Shown piece by piece: positions 1 through 6,902 of a stretch of 9,022 nt of DNA (its first letter is position 1; every line of letters begins with the position of its first letter). Both the position numbers and the translations under genes were made by a program. Source of the DNA: Candidatus Ozemobacteraceae bacterium (lineage in GTDB: Bacteria; Muiribacteriota; Ozemobacteria; Ozemobacterales; Ozemobacteraceae); NCBI GenBank assembly GCA_035373905.1, contig DAOSOK010000074.1:1-9022 (forward strand). Direction: 5' to 3'. Under the pieces are notes generated by a model that was given only the letters and a program-made list of their open reading frames with translations, was not told where the DNA came from and did no database searches.

Positions 1-195
1 GAGACGATGGATCGTTGATTCTACCCTACCCACGCCGAATAGCGAAGAGCCAAAACTGTCTTGTTCGCCCAGCACGGCCTCGACCTTGTTCGGAATCTGA
101 CCGATGAGGTGTGCCGGGTGAACAGGGGAATGGCGCGCATGATTTCCTGGCGTGAGATGCACCTCGAAGATCCGGAGGTGAGGGCGGATGTCTGA
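1..195 (+). CDS. Metal ABC transporter ATP-binding protein, 3' end (partial, frame broken near edge)
   Basis: This is the C-terminal end of an ABC ATPase, which would energise the permease that follows. The frame is open from base 43 to the TGA at 193-195 and reads KTVLFAQHGLDLVRNLTDEV near its start. This is the usual strand before the H-loop, with the switch histidine in AQH (codon 73-75), followed by the typical D-loop-distal helix and a strand ending in VNRGM. The stop overlaps the permease ATG by 8 bases, the usual coupling in metal ABC operons. In the same frame there is a TGA at 16-18 and a TAG at 40-42. ATPase-like residues continue in other frames: ETMDR in frame 1 up to base 15, then LI and RRIAKS in frame 3 between 15 and 50. 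Two small indels of about -1 and -2 (or +1) would restore one frame. This fits either sequence error at a contig end or a decayed gene. The family call is fairly sure; intactness cannot be judged. Confidence 0.7.
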
Positions 196-1447
196 ATCCC
201 TTTCCTCGATGATTTCGACCGTTCTAGAGATCTATGGCACGGCCCTGCCGGTTGGTCTGCTGATCGCGGCGACGGGTGCCCTGTTCGGCGTGTTTGTCGT
301 TCTCAAGCGCGTGGTGTTCATCGGGGTGACCCTGTCCGAAGCCGCGGCCTGCGGCATTGCTCTGGGTCTGCTCCTGGGGTGGCCCACGTTCGTTGGCGCG
401 CTTCTGACGGCGATGCTGGTGGTCATTCTCCTCGGCCTGCCGTTCGAACGATGGCTGAATCTGCCGCGCGATACCTTCCTCGGCGTGCTGTTCGTGGCAT
501 TTTCGGCCGGCAGTATCGTGCTGGTGGCGAAAAGCGGGTTCGGGCTCGAAAAAGTTAAGAACCTGCTGTTGGGCAGCCTGCTGTTCGCCTCGCCCCATGA
601 TCTGTGGCTCATCATGGCCGTTCTGCTGCCGTGCGCAGCCTGGCTCCTGGCGAGCATCAGACCCACCGTCTACGCCTTTCTCGACCCCGACGCGGCGCAG
701 GTGCTGGGTATCCGGGTGCGGGTGATGGAGTTCGCATTTTTCGTTGCCCTGGGTGCCGTTGTGGCGGCTGCATCGAAAATTGCCGGAGTGCTGCTGATCT
801 TCTGCTACCTGGTCGTCGCGCCCGGAGCCGCCCTTGTCCTGTACCACCGGCTTGCGGGAGTGCTCGTGCTCTCCGCCTCGATCGCCTGCCTGGTGACCTT
901 CGGCGGAATCCTGGTCTCTTACCGGTTCGATCTCCCGCCAAACCAGACGATCGGTCTGGCTCACTGCCTCGTGTTTCTCCTGGCGGTTCTCACCAGGACC
1001 AGGCTGCCGGGAATTGCGTGGCGAAGCGGGATTCCCTTTACCGGCCTTGCGACCGCCGCGTGTCTGCTCTTCCTGCTGACCGTGCCGGTCGATGGACAGC
1101 GCTCCGATTCGACACCGCCTCCGTACCCTCGTGAGCCGGCAGTCTCGGGCGAATCAGCGACAGCCGTCGAACCCCACTCTGCTGCAACGAGCGACTGGCC
1201 GGCTGTCGTCGAGCGCATCGGTGCCGATTTTCGGACGCGCGGGCGGGGGGCGATTCCCGATGCGGTGGCGTTTCTCCGCCGAGACCCGCCGCTGTTGTTC
1301 CGCGCCCAGGTTGTAGCAGAAATTGAGAATACGATCGCGGCCTCGTCCGGCTGGCAGATCCGCAGGCCGGCATCGGATTCGGTGAACCGTGCCGCCGCCG
1401 AGGCATACCTCGCGCTCTCATCATCGCCGGGCGGGCGAAAACCGTGA
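188..1447 (+). CDS. Metal ABC transporter permease (ABC-3 / ZnuB-MntB type) with C-terminal extension
   Basis: Inner-membrane permease of a zinc- or manganese-type ABC importer. The hydrophobic core, residues about 12-270, matches the ABC-3 family. It starts with a helix and the GALFGVFVVLKR segment (30-41), then IGVTLSEAAACGIALG (45-60), LLGSLLFASPHDL (127-139), a DPDAAQVLGIRV loop near 166, and a long KIAGVLLIFCYLVVAPGAA helix pair. The ATG at 188 is set by GGAGGTG at 174-180 and overlaps the ATPase stop. Family members usually end near 270-300 residues. Here one more hydrophobic segment (about 281-300) is followed by a Pro/Ser/Ala-rich linker and a predicted helical tail (304-419) that I do not recognise. 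The position where many homologues have Ser-His-Ala reads Ser-Glu-Ala. Metal specificity cannot be told from the sequence. The substrate-binding protein is not in the window. Confidence 0.9.
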   Translation: MSESLSSMISTVLEIYGTALPVGLLIAATGALFGVFVVLKRVVFIGVTLSEAAACGIALGLLLGWPTFVGALLTAMLVVILLGLPFERWLNLPRDTFLGVLFVAFSAGSIVLVAKSGFGLEKVKNLLLGSLLFASPHDLWLIMAVLLPCAAWLLASIRPTVYAFLDPDAAQVLGIRVRVMEFAFFVALGAVVAAASKIAGVLLIFCYLVVAPGAALVLYHRLAGVLVLSASIACLVTFGGILVSYRFDLPPNQTIGLAHCLVFLLAVLTRTRLPGIAWRSGIPFTGLATAACLLFLLTVPVDGQRSDSTPPPYPREPAVSGESATAVEPHSAATSDWPAVVERIGADFRTRGRGAIPDAVAFLRRDPPLLFRAQVVAEIENTIAASSGWQIRRPASDSVNRAAAEAYLALSSSPGGRKP

Positions 1448-1529
1448 TCGTGATGTGTCGGGGTGAACCCTCGTGTATAGTCTGAAGCACTTGTCCGAAT
1501 ATCATCACCATGAAGGGGGATACAAAACT

Positions 1530-1889
1530 ATGAATGTCGCCGTTGTTGGGGCCAGCAACAAGCCCGATCGGTACAGCTACAAGGCCGTCATGATGCTGAA
1601 GGAAAAGGGGCACGTGCCGTTTCCGGTCCATCCGAGCCTGAAGACGGTGGGGGAGTTTGCCGTCTTTCCCGGCATACGTTCGATTCAAGAGCCGATAGAC
1701 ACGATCACGATATATCTCTCGGCGGCGAATCAGAAAAATATCGAAGAAGAGATTCTTCAGAGCTCAGCCCGCCGCGTCATCTTCAATCCCGGCGCGGAGA
1801 ATCCGACGCTGACCGAACGGCTTCGGACCGCTGGCAAAGAGGCGATCGACGCCTGCACGCTCGTATTGCTCTCGACGGGCCGGTTCTGA
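1530..1889 (+). CDS. CoA-binding domain protein (YccU type)
   Basis: A 119-residue single-domain Rossmann-like protein of the CoA_binding_2 family. The N-terminus reads VAVVGASNKPDRYSYKAV, the nucleotide-binding loop with the characteristic KPDRYS. PVHPS, the helix and TITIYLS follow. The C-terminal signature is RVIFNPGAENPTL and IDACTLVLLSTGRF, where homologues have NPG.EN and CTLVML. Members bind CoA through this fold; their physiological role is poorly defined, so no reaction is claimed. An upstream in-frame ATG exists at 1473, but the start at 1530 has GAAGGGGGA (1512-1520) at good spacing and begins right at the conserved strand. The gene follows the permease after an 82-base gap, and a weak TATAGT at 1476-1481 could belong to its own promoter. 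The FmdB-type gene follows after 18 bases, so the two are probably cotranscribed. Confidence 0.88.
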   Translation: MNVAVVGASNKPDRYSYKAVMMLKEKGHVPFPVHPSLKTVGEFAVFPGIRSIQEPIDTITIYLSAANQKNIEEEILQSSARRVIFNPGAENPTLTERLRTAGKEAIDACTLVLLSTGRF

Positions 1890-1907
1890 CCGAAGGAATA
1901 TACATAT

Positions 1908-2174
1908 ATGCCTACGTATGAATATCTGTGCGAGTCGTGCGGGCACACTCATGAAATGCAGCATGCGATGAAAGATGCGCCAGAAACGGTCTGTCCCTCC
2001 TGCGGCGGAGCGTTGCGGCGCCTGATTTCGGGTGGGACGGGGTTCATCCTGAAACAGGCCGCGTCTTCTGGACCCTGCGGTTCCGGCGGCGATTGCTCTC
2101 TCGAGCGGACCGGCCAGACCTGCTGTGGCAGCAACCGGCGGTGCGGAAAACCGTCGTGTGGTGAAGATCTGTGA
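1908..2174 (+). CDS. FmdB-family zinc ribbon protein with cysteine-rich tail
   Basis: A small protein of 88 residues. It begins with the FmdB-type signature MPTYEYLCESCGH, has a second knuckle CPSCGG, and then RRLISGGTGFIL. C8, C11, C29 and C32 would hold one zinc ion. FmdB was first linked to regulation of formamidase and amidase genes, but most homologues have no proven role, so regulator is only a label. After residue 50 the protein has a Gly/Ser-rich tail with six more cysteines (57, 63, 72, 73, 79, 84) including a CC pair. Many FmdB proteins have a loose Gly/Ser/Cys tail, though this one is dense. The start is supported by GAAGGA at 1892-1897. The stop codon overlaps the base of a small hairpin. 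Confidence 0.88.
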   Translation: MPTYEYLCESCGHTHEMQHAMKDAPETVCPSCGGALRRLISGGTGFILKQAASSGPCGSGGDCSLERTGQTCCGSNRRCGKPSCGEDL

Positions 2175-2191
2175 CGGCGGAGAGCGCCGTC
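2173..2191 (+). other. Short intercistronic hairpin
   Basis: GACGGCG (2173-2179) pairs with CGCCGTC (2185-2191) around a 5-base GAGAG loop. The stem starts in the stop codon of the zinc-ribbon gene and sits 33 bases before the ABC ATPase start. No T-run follows, so it is not a standard terminator. It could stabilise or separate transcript segments. Confidence 0.35.
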
Positions 2192-2224
2192 GAAAACCAT
2201 GCCTGAGATACGGAGGGAGCGAAC

Positions 2225-3166
2225 ATGCGCGAACTGGTCGTCGCCGAGGAAATCACGAAACTCGTCGGCTGGTGGAAGAAGGAAACGATCGTCGACCGAG
2301 TTTCTCTGACGCTTCACGAAGGGGAGATCATGGGTCTGCTCGGGCCGAACGGCGCCGGCAAGACGACGACGATGAAGATGCTGCTCGGACTGACATCCAT
2401 CACGTCGGGATCGGCGCGCATGTTCGGCGCTTCCGTCCCGTCGGCGGCGTCGCGGGTGGGCGTCGGATTCCTGCCCGAGGCGATCCAGCATCCGGACCAT
2501 CTGACGGTGCATGAATACGTCCGGTTTCATGCCCGGTTGAGCGGACTGTCCGACGGTGAGCCCCTGATCGAGGAGTATCTGCGCCGCGTCGGGATGTGGG
2601 AATCCCGGGATCGGCTGCTGGTCGAGTGTTCGAAGGGGATGCGGCAGCGGGCCGACATCGCACGCCTGCTGATACGGCAGGCCCGCCTGATCTTCCTCGA
2701 CGAGCCGTTCAGCGGCCTCGATCCGTGCGGCCAGGTGATGCTCAAGGAACTGCTCGTCTCGCTCAAAAAGCAGAATATCGCCGTGCTCGTGAATTCACAC
2801 GCCGCCGGGATTCTCGCCGATGTCTGCGATCGGGTCAGCATCATGGACCGTGGGCGGATCATCCTCGGCGACTCTCTCGAGAAGCTGCTTCGGACATCCA
2901 GGACGAAGGTTGTGGCCCGGTTCTCCGATGTGGCTGCCGCGACAACGTTTGTGGCGGCCCGGTCCAGCTTGGCCCATCGCCTGGAGGGTGCCGATACGGC
3001 GGAGTTCATCCTCGACGATCCGACGGCCCTTCGCGAGCTGATTCGGGCCATTCTAGCCGCAGACGCAACGCTGGCGGAAGTGACGCCCGTAACGCTGACG
3101 CTCGATCAGCTGTTTGTCCGGGTGCTTACCGGTCGGGATTCCGTTGTCACGGGAGGGAACGCATAA
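2225..3166 (+). CDS. ABC-2 type transporter ATP-binding protein
   Basis: Cytoplasmic ATPase subunit that should drive the permease encoded 1 base downstream. Visible motifs are Walker A GPNGAGKTT (40-48), the FLPE segment (82-85) in place of a Q-loop glutamine as is common in ABC-2 ATPases, the signature CSKGMRQR (135-142), Walker B LIFLDEP with catalytic E160, the D-loop SGLDP (163-167), and H-loop NSH with H192. Residues about 215-313 form the additional C-terminal domain typical of this subfamily, ending in the usual LDQLFVRVL segment. Length (313) is normal. GGAGGG at 2212-2217 fixes the ATG. An N-terminal KLVGWWKKETIVDRVSL replaces the more common Y-loop sequence. Operon arrangement with the permease and TPR protein suggests one complex. 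The transported substrate cannot be read from sequence. Confidence 0.92.
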   Translation: MRELVVAEEITKLVGWWKKETIVDRVSLTLHEGEIMGLLGPNGAGKTTTMKMLLGLTSITSGSARMFGASVPSAASRVGVGFLPEAIQHPDHLTVHEYVRFHARLSGLSDGEPLIEEYLRRVGMWESRDRLLVECSKGMRQRADIARLLIRQARLIFLDEPFSGLDPCGQVMLKELLVSLKKQNIAVLVNSHAAGILADVCDRVSIMDRGRIILGDSLEKLLRTSRTKVVARFSDVAAATTFVAARSSLAHRLEGADTAEFILDDPTALRELIRAILAADATLAEVTPVTLTLDQLFVRVLTGRDSVVTGGNA

Positions 3167-3167
3167 C

Positions 3168-3941
3168 ATGCTGTCGCGCGTCCGATTGATCGCATGGGAT
3201 ACCTTTCTCGATGTTGCCCGCCACAAGATGCTGACAGTCCATCTCGTGTTCGTCTGCATCTCGCTTGGGCTGTTCAATCTCTTCGGCCACTTCTCGACGA
3301 CGCCGACCTTGGAATACCGCATGATCCAGGATATCGGCCTGTCGATCATCTCGCTGTTTGGCTTCCTGATCGCCCTTTTCATCGGCTCGACCACCCTGCG
3401 CGACGAGATCCAGCGCAAGACCGTCTACGCGGTCCTGACCCTTCCGATGGGGCGGTGGGAACTCTATACCGGCAAATTTCTGGGAACCCTGCTCGCCGCG
3501 ATCGTCAACGTCCTGGTCATGCTGGGCATCCTGATCGGCCTGCTGTTCCTGAAATACGGTGTGCTCTGGACCGGCTTTCACTGGGTCGCCCTGTTCATGC
3601 TGTTTGAGTTTGCGATCATGACGGCGATGGTACTCCTCTTCTCGCTGGCCGACTCGCTCATCGTCTGCTTCTCGCTCTCGATCTTCTTCGTCCTGCTCGG
3701 GAACATGGCCCAGCATGTGCAGCATCTCGCGATCGAAGCCGGGATTCCCCTCCTGAGCTGGCTGGTCGACGTCGTCTACTGGATCGTTCCGAATTTCGGG
3801 TATTTCAATATAAAGCATAAAATATTGAAAGACTTCGCCATCTCCCCCTCGTTCGCTCTCTGGGCGGGCGGGTATGCGGCGTGTTACCTGTTTTTCCTCC
3901 TGGTGGCGGGATCCTGGGCGTTCAGAAAAAAAGATCTGTGA
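3168..3941 (+). CDS. ABC-2 type transporter permease
   Basis: A 257-residue inner-membrane protein with about six hydrophobic segments, partner of the ATPase just upstream. The N-terminal amphipathic stretch RVRLIAWDTFLDVARHKM leads into helix 1. The cytoplasmic loop DEIQRKTVYAVLTLPMGRWE followed by GKFLG is diagnostic of NosY-like ABC-2 permeases, where it contacts the ATPase. The protein ends with a final helix and FRKKDL. The ATG at 3168 lies 1 base after the ATPase stop, with GGAGGG at 3152-3157. An in-frame ATG at 3114 would overlap the ATPase by over 50 bases and adds residues that do not fit the family. The pair resembles NosFY-like or envelope-component exporters, but no substrate is implied. 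Confidence 0.9.
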   Translation: MLSRVRLIAWDTFLDVARHKMLTVHLVFVCISLGLFNLFGHFSTTPTLEYRMIQDIGLSIISLFGFLIALFIGSTTLRDEIQRKTVYAVLTLPMGRWELYTGKFLGTLLAAIVNVLVMLGILIGLLFLKYGVLWTGFHWVALFMLFEFAIMTAMVLLFSLADSLIVCFSLSIFFVLLGNMAQHVQHLAIEAGIPLLSWLVDVVYWIVPNFGYFNIKHKILKDFAISPSFALWAGGYAACYLFFLLVAGSWAFRKKDL

Positions 3942-3951
3942 GGGGGAGCGC

Positions 3952-4875
3952 ATGAACAAGCATCTTGCCCTGTTCATCTTCGCCCTTATCGCCGTGGTCT
4001 TTTCGCGGCACTGCTTCATCGAACAATACTGGCGGGAGGCGAAAGCCGCGTCCACTCTGGAGGAGATGGAAGAAATCCGGGACCGCGCCGGCGCATACTT
4101 CACCATCGAGCCGAACGGCGCCTCGGAAGGGCATCATCTCAAGGTTCACGATGAACAGCCCGACCTTCACTTCGCGGCGACAATCGACCATGGTCAGTGC
4201 GATGAACAAACCTCCGGAACGGCTCATGCAGATGATGAGGAGCACGAGCACCATGCCGGCCACGAACATCACCCTCATACCCACCACGATCATGCCGGTC
4301 ACGCGCATGATGCCGGGGACCCGAGCGTCTCGCCCGGCCTCGTCATCCTCCTTCGCCAGCTCGGGTTTGCCGAACTCGCGGCGAACCTGCTCTGGATTCA
4401 GATGGATGCGGATTCGCATGCCGGCCTCTGGCACCGGGTCACGTATGCGCTCGAACTGATCCCGGTTCTCGACCCGACGTTCATCGACGCCTTCCTGCTG
4501 AGGGCCTACCTGCTCGACGAGTTCGAAGGCCGCCATGCCGAAGCCGTCGAACTCATCGAAAAGGCCCTGAAGCAGAACCCGCATCGCATGGAACTCTGGC
4601 AACAGATCGGGATCTACTGCCTGAATCATGGTGGAAGGCACGGCCCGACTCGCGATCTGCCGAAAGCCCTGAACGCGTTTTACCAGGCAAGCAACTTCGT
4701 CGACGCGCCGCACTACATGATTCGCATGGCTGCCGCCACGCTCGCGGCGATGGAGCGCCGCGACGAGGCCGTTCAGTTGCTCCGGCAGGTCATGTCGATT
4801 CCGGGAAGGCCCGAAGACCAGCTGCAGATCGACCGCCTCATGATTCATCGCATCCTCTCAGGGGAAAAATTTTAA
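3952..4875 (+). CDS. Signal-anchored TPR protein with histidine-rich segment
   Basis: A 307-residue protein encoded 10 bases after the permease, probably the extracytoplasmic partner of the ABC-2 system. Residues 4-18 form a membrane anchor. No lipobox fits at C21 (SRHC), so it is probably not a lipoprotein. Residues 92-119 hold 13 histidines mixed with Asp and Glu, a likely zinc or other divalent metal binding stretch. From about 128 on the protein is helical with TPR-like repeats. The segment NLLWIQMDADSH, then LIPVLDPTFIDAFLLRAYLL, resembles TPR proteins that have LLW followed by LDP.F..AY and are often encoded next to ABC-2 permeases. EAVELIEKALKQNP (198-211) is a clear TPR helix B. The start at 3952 has AGGGGGAG directly upstream; an ATG at 3874 would lie inside the permease. 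Family placement is moderate; metal binding is inferred. Confidence 0.82.
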   Translation: MNKHLALFIFALIAVVFSRHCFIEQYWREAKAASTLEEMEEIRDRAGAYFTIEPNGASEGHHLKVHDEQPDLHFAATIDHGQCDEQTSGTAHADDEEHEHHAGHEHHPHTHHDHAGHAHDAGDPSVSPGLVILLRQLGFAELAANLLWIQMDADSHAGLWHRVTYALELIPVLDPTFIDAFLLRAYLLDEFEGRHAEAVELIEKALKQNPHRMELWQQIGIYCLNHGGRHGPTRDLPKALNAFYQASNFVDAPHYMIRMAAATLAAMERRDEAVQLLRQVMSIPGRPEDQLQIDRLMIHRILSGEKF

Positions 4876-4920
4876 TATTGCATCATATATACGTATCGAA
4901 CCCGTTTGTCGCGGTTGCGT

Positions 4921-4951
4921 GCTAGGGGCGGATTTGAAAACCGCCCCTAGC
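4921..4951 (+). terminator. GC-rich hairpin after the ABC-2 operon (possible terminator, no T-run)
   Basis: GCTAGGGGCGG (4921-4931) pairs perfectly with CCGCCCCTAGC (4941-4951) around a 9-base loop, 46 bases after the TPR gene stop. The position suits transcript termination or 3'-end protection of the operon mRNA. No T-run follows on either strand, so it may instead act as a leader element for the downstream secreted-protein gene. Confidence 0.5.
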
Positions 4952-4973
4952 AGCTCGTTGACGGAGGGTAAGG

Positions 4974-5042
4974 ATGGCGATGTGCCCGGGTCCATGCAAA
5001 TGTTGGTGTGGCTTGGCAGGGGAGTTTCATGATATGGATTAA
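4974..5042 (+). CDS. Possible 22-residue cysteine-rich small ORF
   Basis: A short ORF between the hairpin and the secreted-protein gene. It has a strong ribosome binding site, GGAGGG at 4963-4968, five bases before the ATG, and ends with TAA at 5040-5042, 29 bases before the next start. The peptide has a cluster CPGPCKCWC (four cysteines within nine residues) near its N-terminus, then a short acidic tail ending in HDMD. It has no signal peptide and matches no family I know. It could be a real metal-binding mini-protein, a translated leader for the downstream gene, or chance. The ribosome site is the only positive evidence for translation. The rest of the 4876-5071 spacer shows an AT-rich patch (4872-4899) and no convincing promoter. 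Confidence 0.25.
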   Translation: MAMCPGPCKCWCGLAGEFHDMD

Positions 5043-5071
5043 ATATAGATTCAATGCCAGGGAGGTTTTCG

Positions 5072-6874
5072 ATGAAGCTCCGTCACTCCGTGGTTCACAT
5101 ACTCGTGTTCACCCTCATTCTCGGAGCGGCTGCATTCGCCATGACGACCGGTGAAAAGGCTGCTGTCGACACTGTGCGCAGAGAAGTGGCAAGCATTCTC
5201 GGCTCGAAATCCGATTTCGCTCGACCCCTTGGGAACATTTCCGATTATCAGGCCGATCTCCAGGGCATTCTCCGGAAGTATCCCGTCCTGAACGAACCCC
5301 GGCAGGTGCTGCTCGAGGGGCGGCCGGTAAAGGTTCTCGTGCCGCTGCTCATGAGCGAGCAGGAGATCGGCGGCTTCTTCCAGGTCAGCCCGGACGGCTC
5401 CACGATTCTCTCCTGGCCCGCCTGGGACAAAGACCTGAAGCCGATCTTCCGCCTTTCCCGCGCCGATTGGGAAAAAGCGCCGGATGCCAACGCCCTGCCT
5501 CAGCTTGCCGAGCTCATTCCTGTCAAGCCCGACCATTCCGCGGGAGTGCCCGTCGAGATTTCCGATCTCGAGGACGTGTATCTCATCGATCACCTCGAGT
5601 GCATTCCCCCGAAAACCCAGGAGGAGCGAAAGGTCTACACGGAGCAGGAAGGCCTCGCCGGCGCCCTGGGCCGCCGCACCGGCTCCTCGAAGTGCATCTC
5701 CTACGCGGTCAGCATGGCGAGCGACTGGTGGAAATCCGTTCTCGGCCTGCCGATCGGGAAATACGTCTCGTTCGTGAACGGCACGCTCGAGTACGGAATG
5801 AACCCCCGTCTGATCGAGTCGCTCTACTATTCGGTTCCCTCGACCCCTTACTCCTGGAAGCTATTCACCGGCAAAGACCGCGTGACCGGCGAGAAGATCG
5901 CCTATTCCCCGAAGCATTTCGCCTACATCGTTTCCTCGATCCCTCTGCCGAAGGATGTCCCGGACCCGATCCGCAAGGGCGTCCGGTATCCGCTTCCCGC
6001 CGAGGGGTTCGGCATGGACAAGCCGTTTTACCCGGTGTTCGACCACCACCGCGGTGACGTGAAGACGATCAGGCTAGGTCTGGAACGATACGGCATCCTG
6101 TTCGCCCAGCACACGATGCGATTCCTGAACGACAAGCTGTCGTCGCCGCTCGGCGTGCACGGGGTGAACATCGTCGGAACGGCGCGCCTGAAGGGGAAAG
6201 ACGTCGTCCTCTATTACGAGACGTTCGGGAAAAATCATCGTGATTATATAGAAGATAGTTTTTACGGGCCCCGTCTGCGGGCGTTTCCGGTCCAGTTTTT
6301 CTACCAGGGACTCGCTTTCCCTCACCATCTGCGGGTCGCGATGGAAGCTCGTGGAGATGGGCTTTCCGTTCGGTTCACCGACTGCCTCGGCCGGCCTGCC
6401 GTGCCCGATCGCATGTCGGTCGAACGCGACGGAACGCCGGTTGCCGTCAAAGCGGCTTCGGAACTTCGCTTTCCGGCGTTCAACGGGAAGGGTGTGCTGA
6501 AGCTCCGGTTCGAGAAAAAATACTTCTACGCCCCTGAAGAGGATGGAGCCTACGAGCGCACCTGGTTCTTCGGAAAAAACGGATGCATCGAGCTGAAAGA
6601 GTATGAAAAGCTCGTAACGGCGTTACATGTCAACAAGCAGAACATCGTCGAAAAGATCCGGTACAAACCTGAAAACTTCTACGACTATCTGGTGGGCCGG
6701 GAAGAAGCCCTCCGGAAGGAGCTCCTTCCGATTGTTCGAAAACTTCCCTCAGACCCCGAACTTGCCCGCGCCGTCGCTGACGAGTTCCGTCGCAACGGCG
6801 TGCTGGCGAAATCCCCGCTCGGCCGGGAGTGCAAGGAGTTGCTGACGTTCTCGGAAACACAAACCGTCCGCTGA
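5072..6874 (+). CDS. Secreted protein with divergent papain-like (C1) cysteine peptidase pattern
   Basis: A 600-residue exported protein with no family name I can give. Residues 1-23 are a Sec signal peptide: K/R at 2-4, a hydrophobic core, and likely cleavage after AFA at 21-23. The start at 5072 is preferred over the ATG at 5054 because GGAGG (5061-5065) sits 6 bases before it and the signal peptide begins there. Residues 190-390 show a papain-like order: SSKCISYA with C208 at a helix start; KTIRLGLERYGILFA (331-345), matching the KKAL..YGPV strand region; GVHGVNIVG with H363; and VVLYYETFG (378-386), where papains have the NSWG strand. The Asn of the triad is then Glu383, and the oxyanion Gln six residues before Cys is Arg202, so activity is uncertain. 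The N-terminal 25-170 resembles a pro-region or binding domain, and 400-520 looks beta-rich. The fold assignment is inference from pattern. Confidence 0.7.
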   Translation: MKLRHSVVHILVFTLILGAAAFAMTTGEKAAVDTVRREVASILGSKSDFARPLGNISDYQADLQGILRKYPVLNEPRQVLLEGRPVKVLVPLLMSEQEIGGFFQVSPDGSTILSWPAWDKDLKPIFRLSRADWEKAPDANALPQLAELIPVKPDHSAGVPVEISDLEDVYLIDHLECIPPKTQEERKVYTEQEGLAGALGRRTGSSKCISYAVSMASDWWKSVLGLPIGKYVSFVNGTLEYGMNPRLIESLYYSVPSTPYSWKLFTGKDRVTGEKIAYSPKHFAYIVSSIPLPKDVPDPIRKGVRYPLPAEGFGMDKPFYPVFDHHRGDVKTIRLGLERYGILFAQHTMRFLNDKLSSPLGVHGVNIVGTARLKGKDVVLYYETFGKNHRDYIEDSFYGPRLRAFPVQFFYQGLAFPHHLRVAMEARGDGLSVRFTDCLGRPAVPDRMSVERDGTPVAVKAASELRFPAFNGKGVLKLRFEKKYFYAPEEDGAYERTWFFGKNGCIELKEYEKLVTALHVNKQNIVEKIRYKPENFYDYLVGREEALRKELLPIVRKLPSDPELARAVADEFRRNGVLAKSPLGRECKELLTFSETQTVR

Positions 6875-6902
6875 CGGCCTTCAATCCAGTTTTCTCCGAA
6901 TC

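Noticed and set aside
224..964. Minus-strand ORFs opposite the metal permease
   Set aside because: His/Gln/Arg-rich residues with no motif, antisense to clear membrane helices.
1453..1481. Possible promoter with TATAGT before the CoA-binding gene
   Set aside because: The -10-like hexamer has no good -35 at proper spacing, so it is too weak to list as a feature.
1473..1529. Longer start for the CoA-binding protein
   Set aside because: The extra 19 residues are not typical of the family, and the ribosome site lies within this stretch, before the ATG at 1530.
3147..4106. 319-codon minus-strand ORF opposite the ABC-2 permease
   Set aside because: It reads as charged, Glu/Asp/Gln-rich low-complexity residues antisense to hydrophobic helices, the usual shadow of a membrane protein gene.
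3922..4848. 308-codon minus-strand ORF opposite the TPR gene
   Set aside because: Composition is that of a codon-position shadow. The plus strand has a ribosome site, signal anchor, TPR pattern and operon spacing.
5054..5071. Longer start for the secreted peptidase-like protein
   Set aside because: The ATG at 5054 would translate the ribosome binding site itself; the signal peptide begins at 5072.
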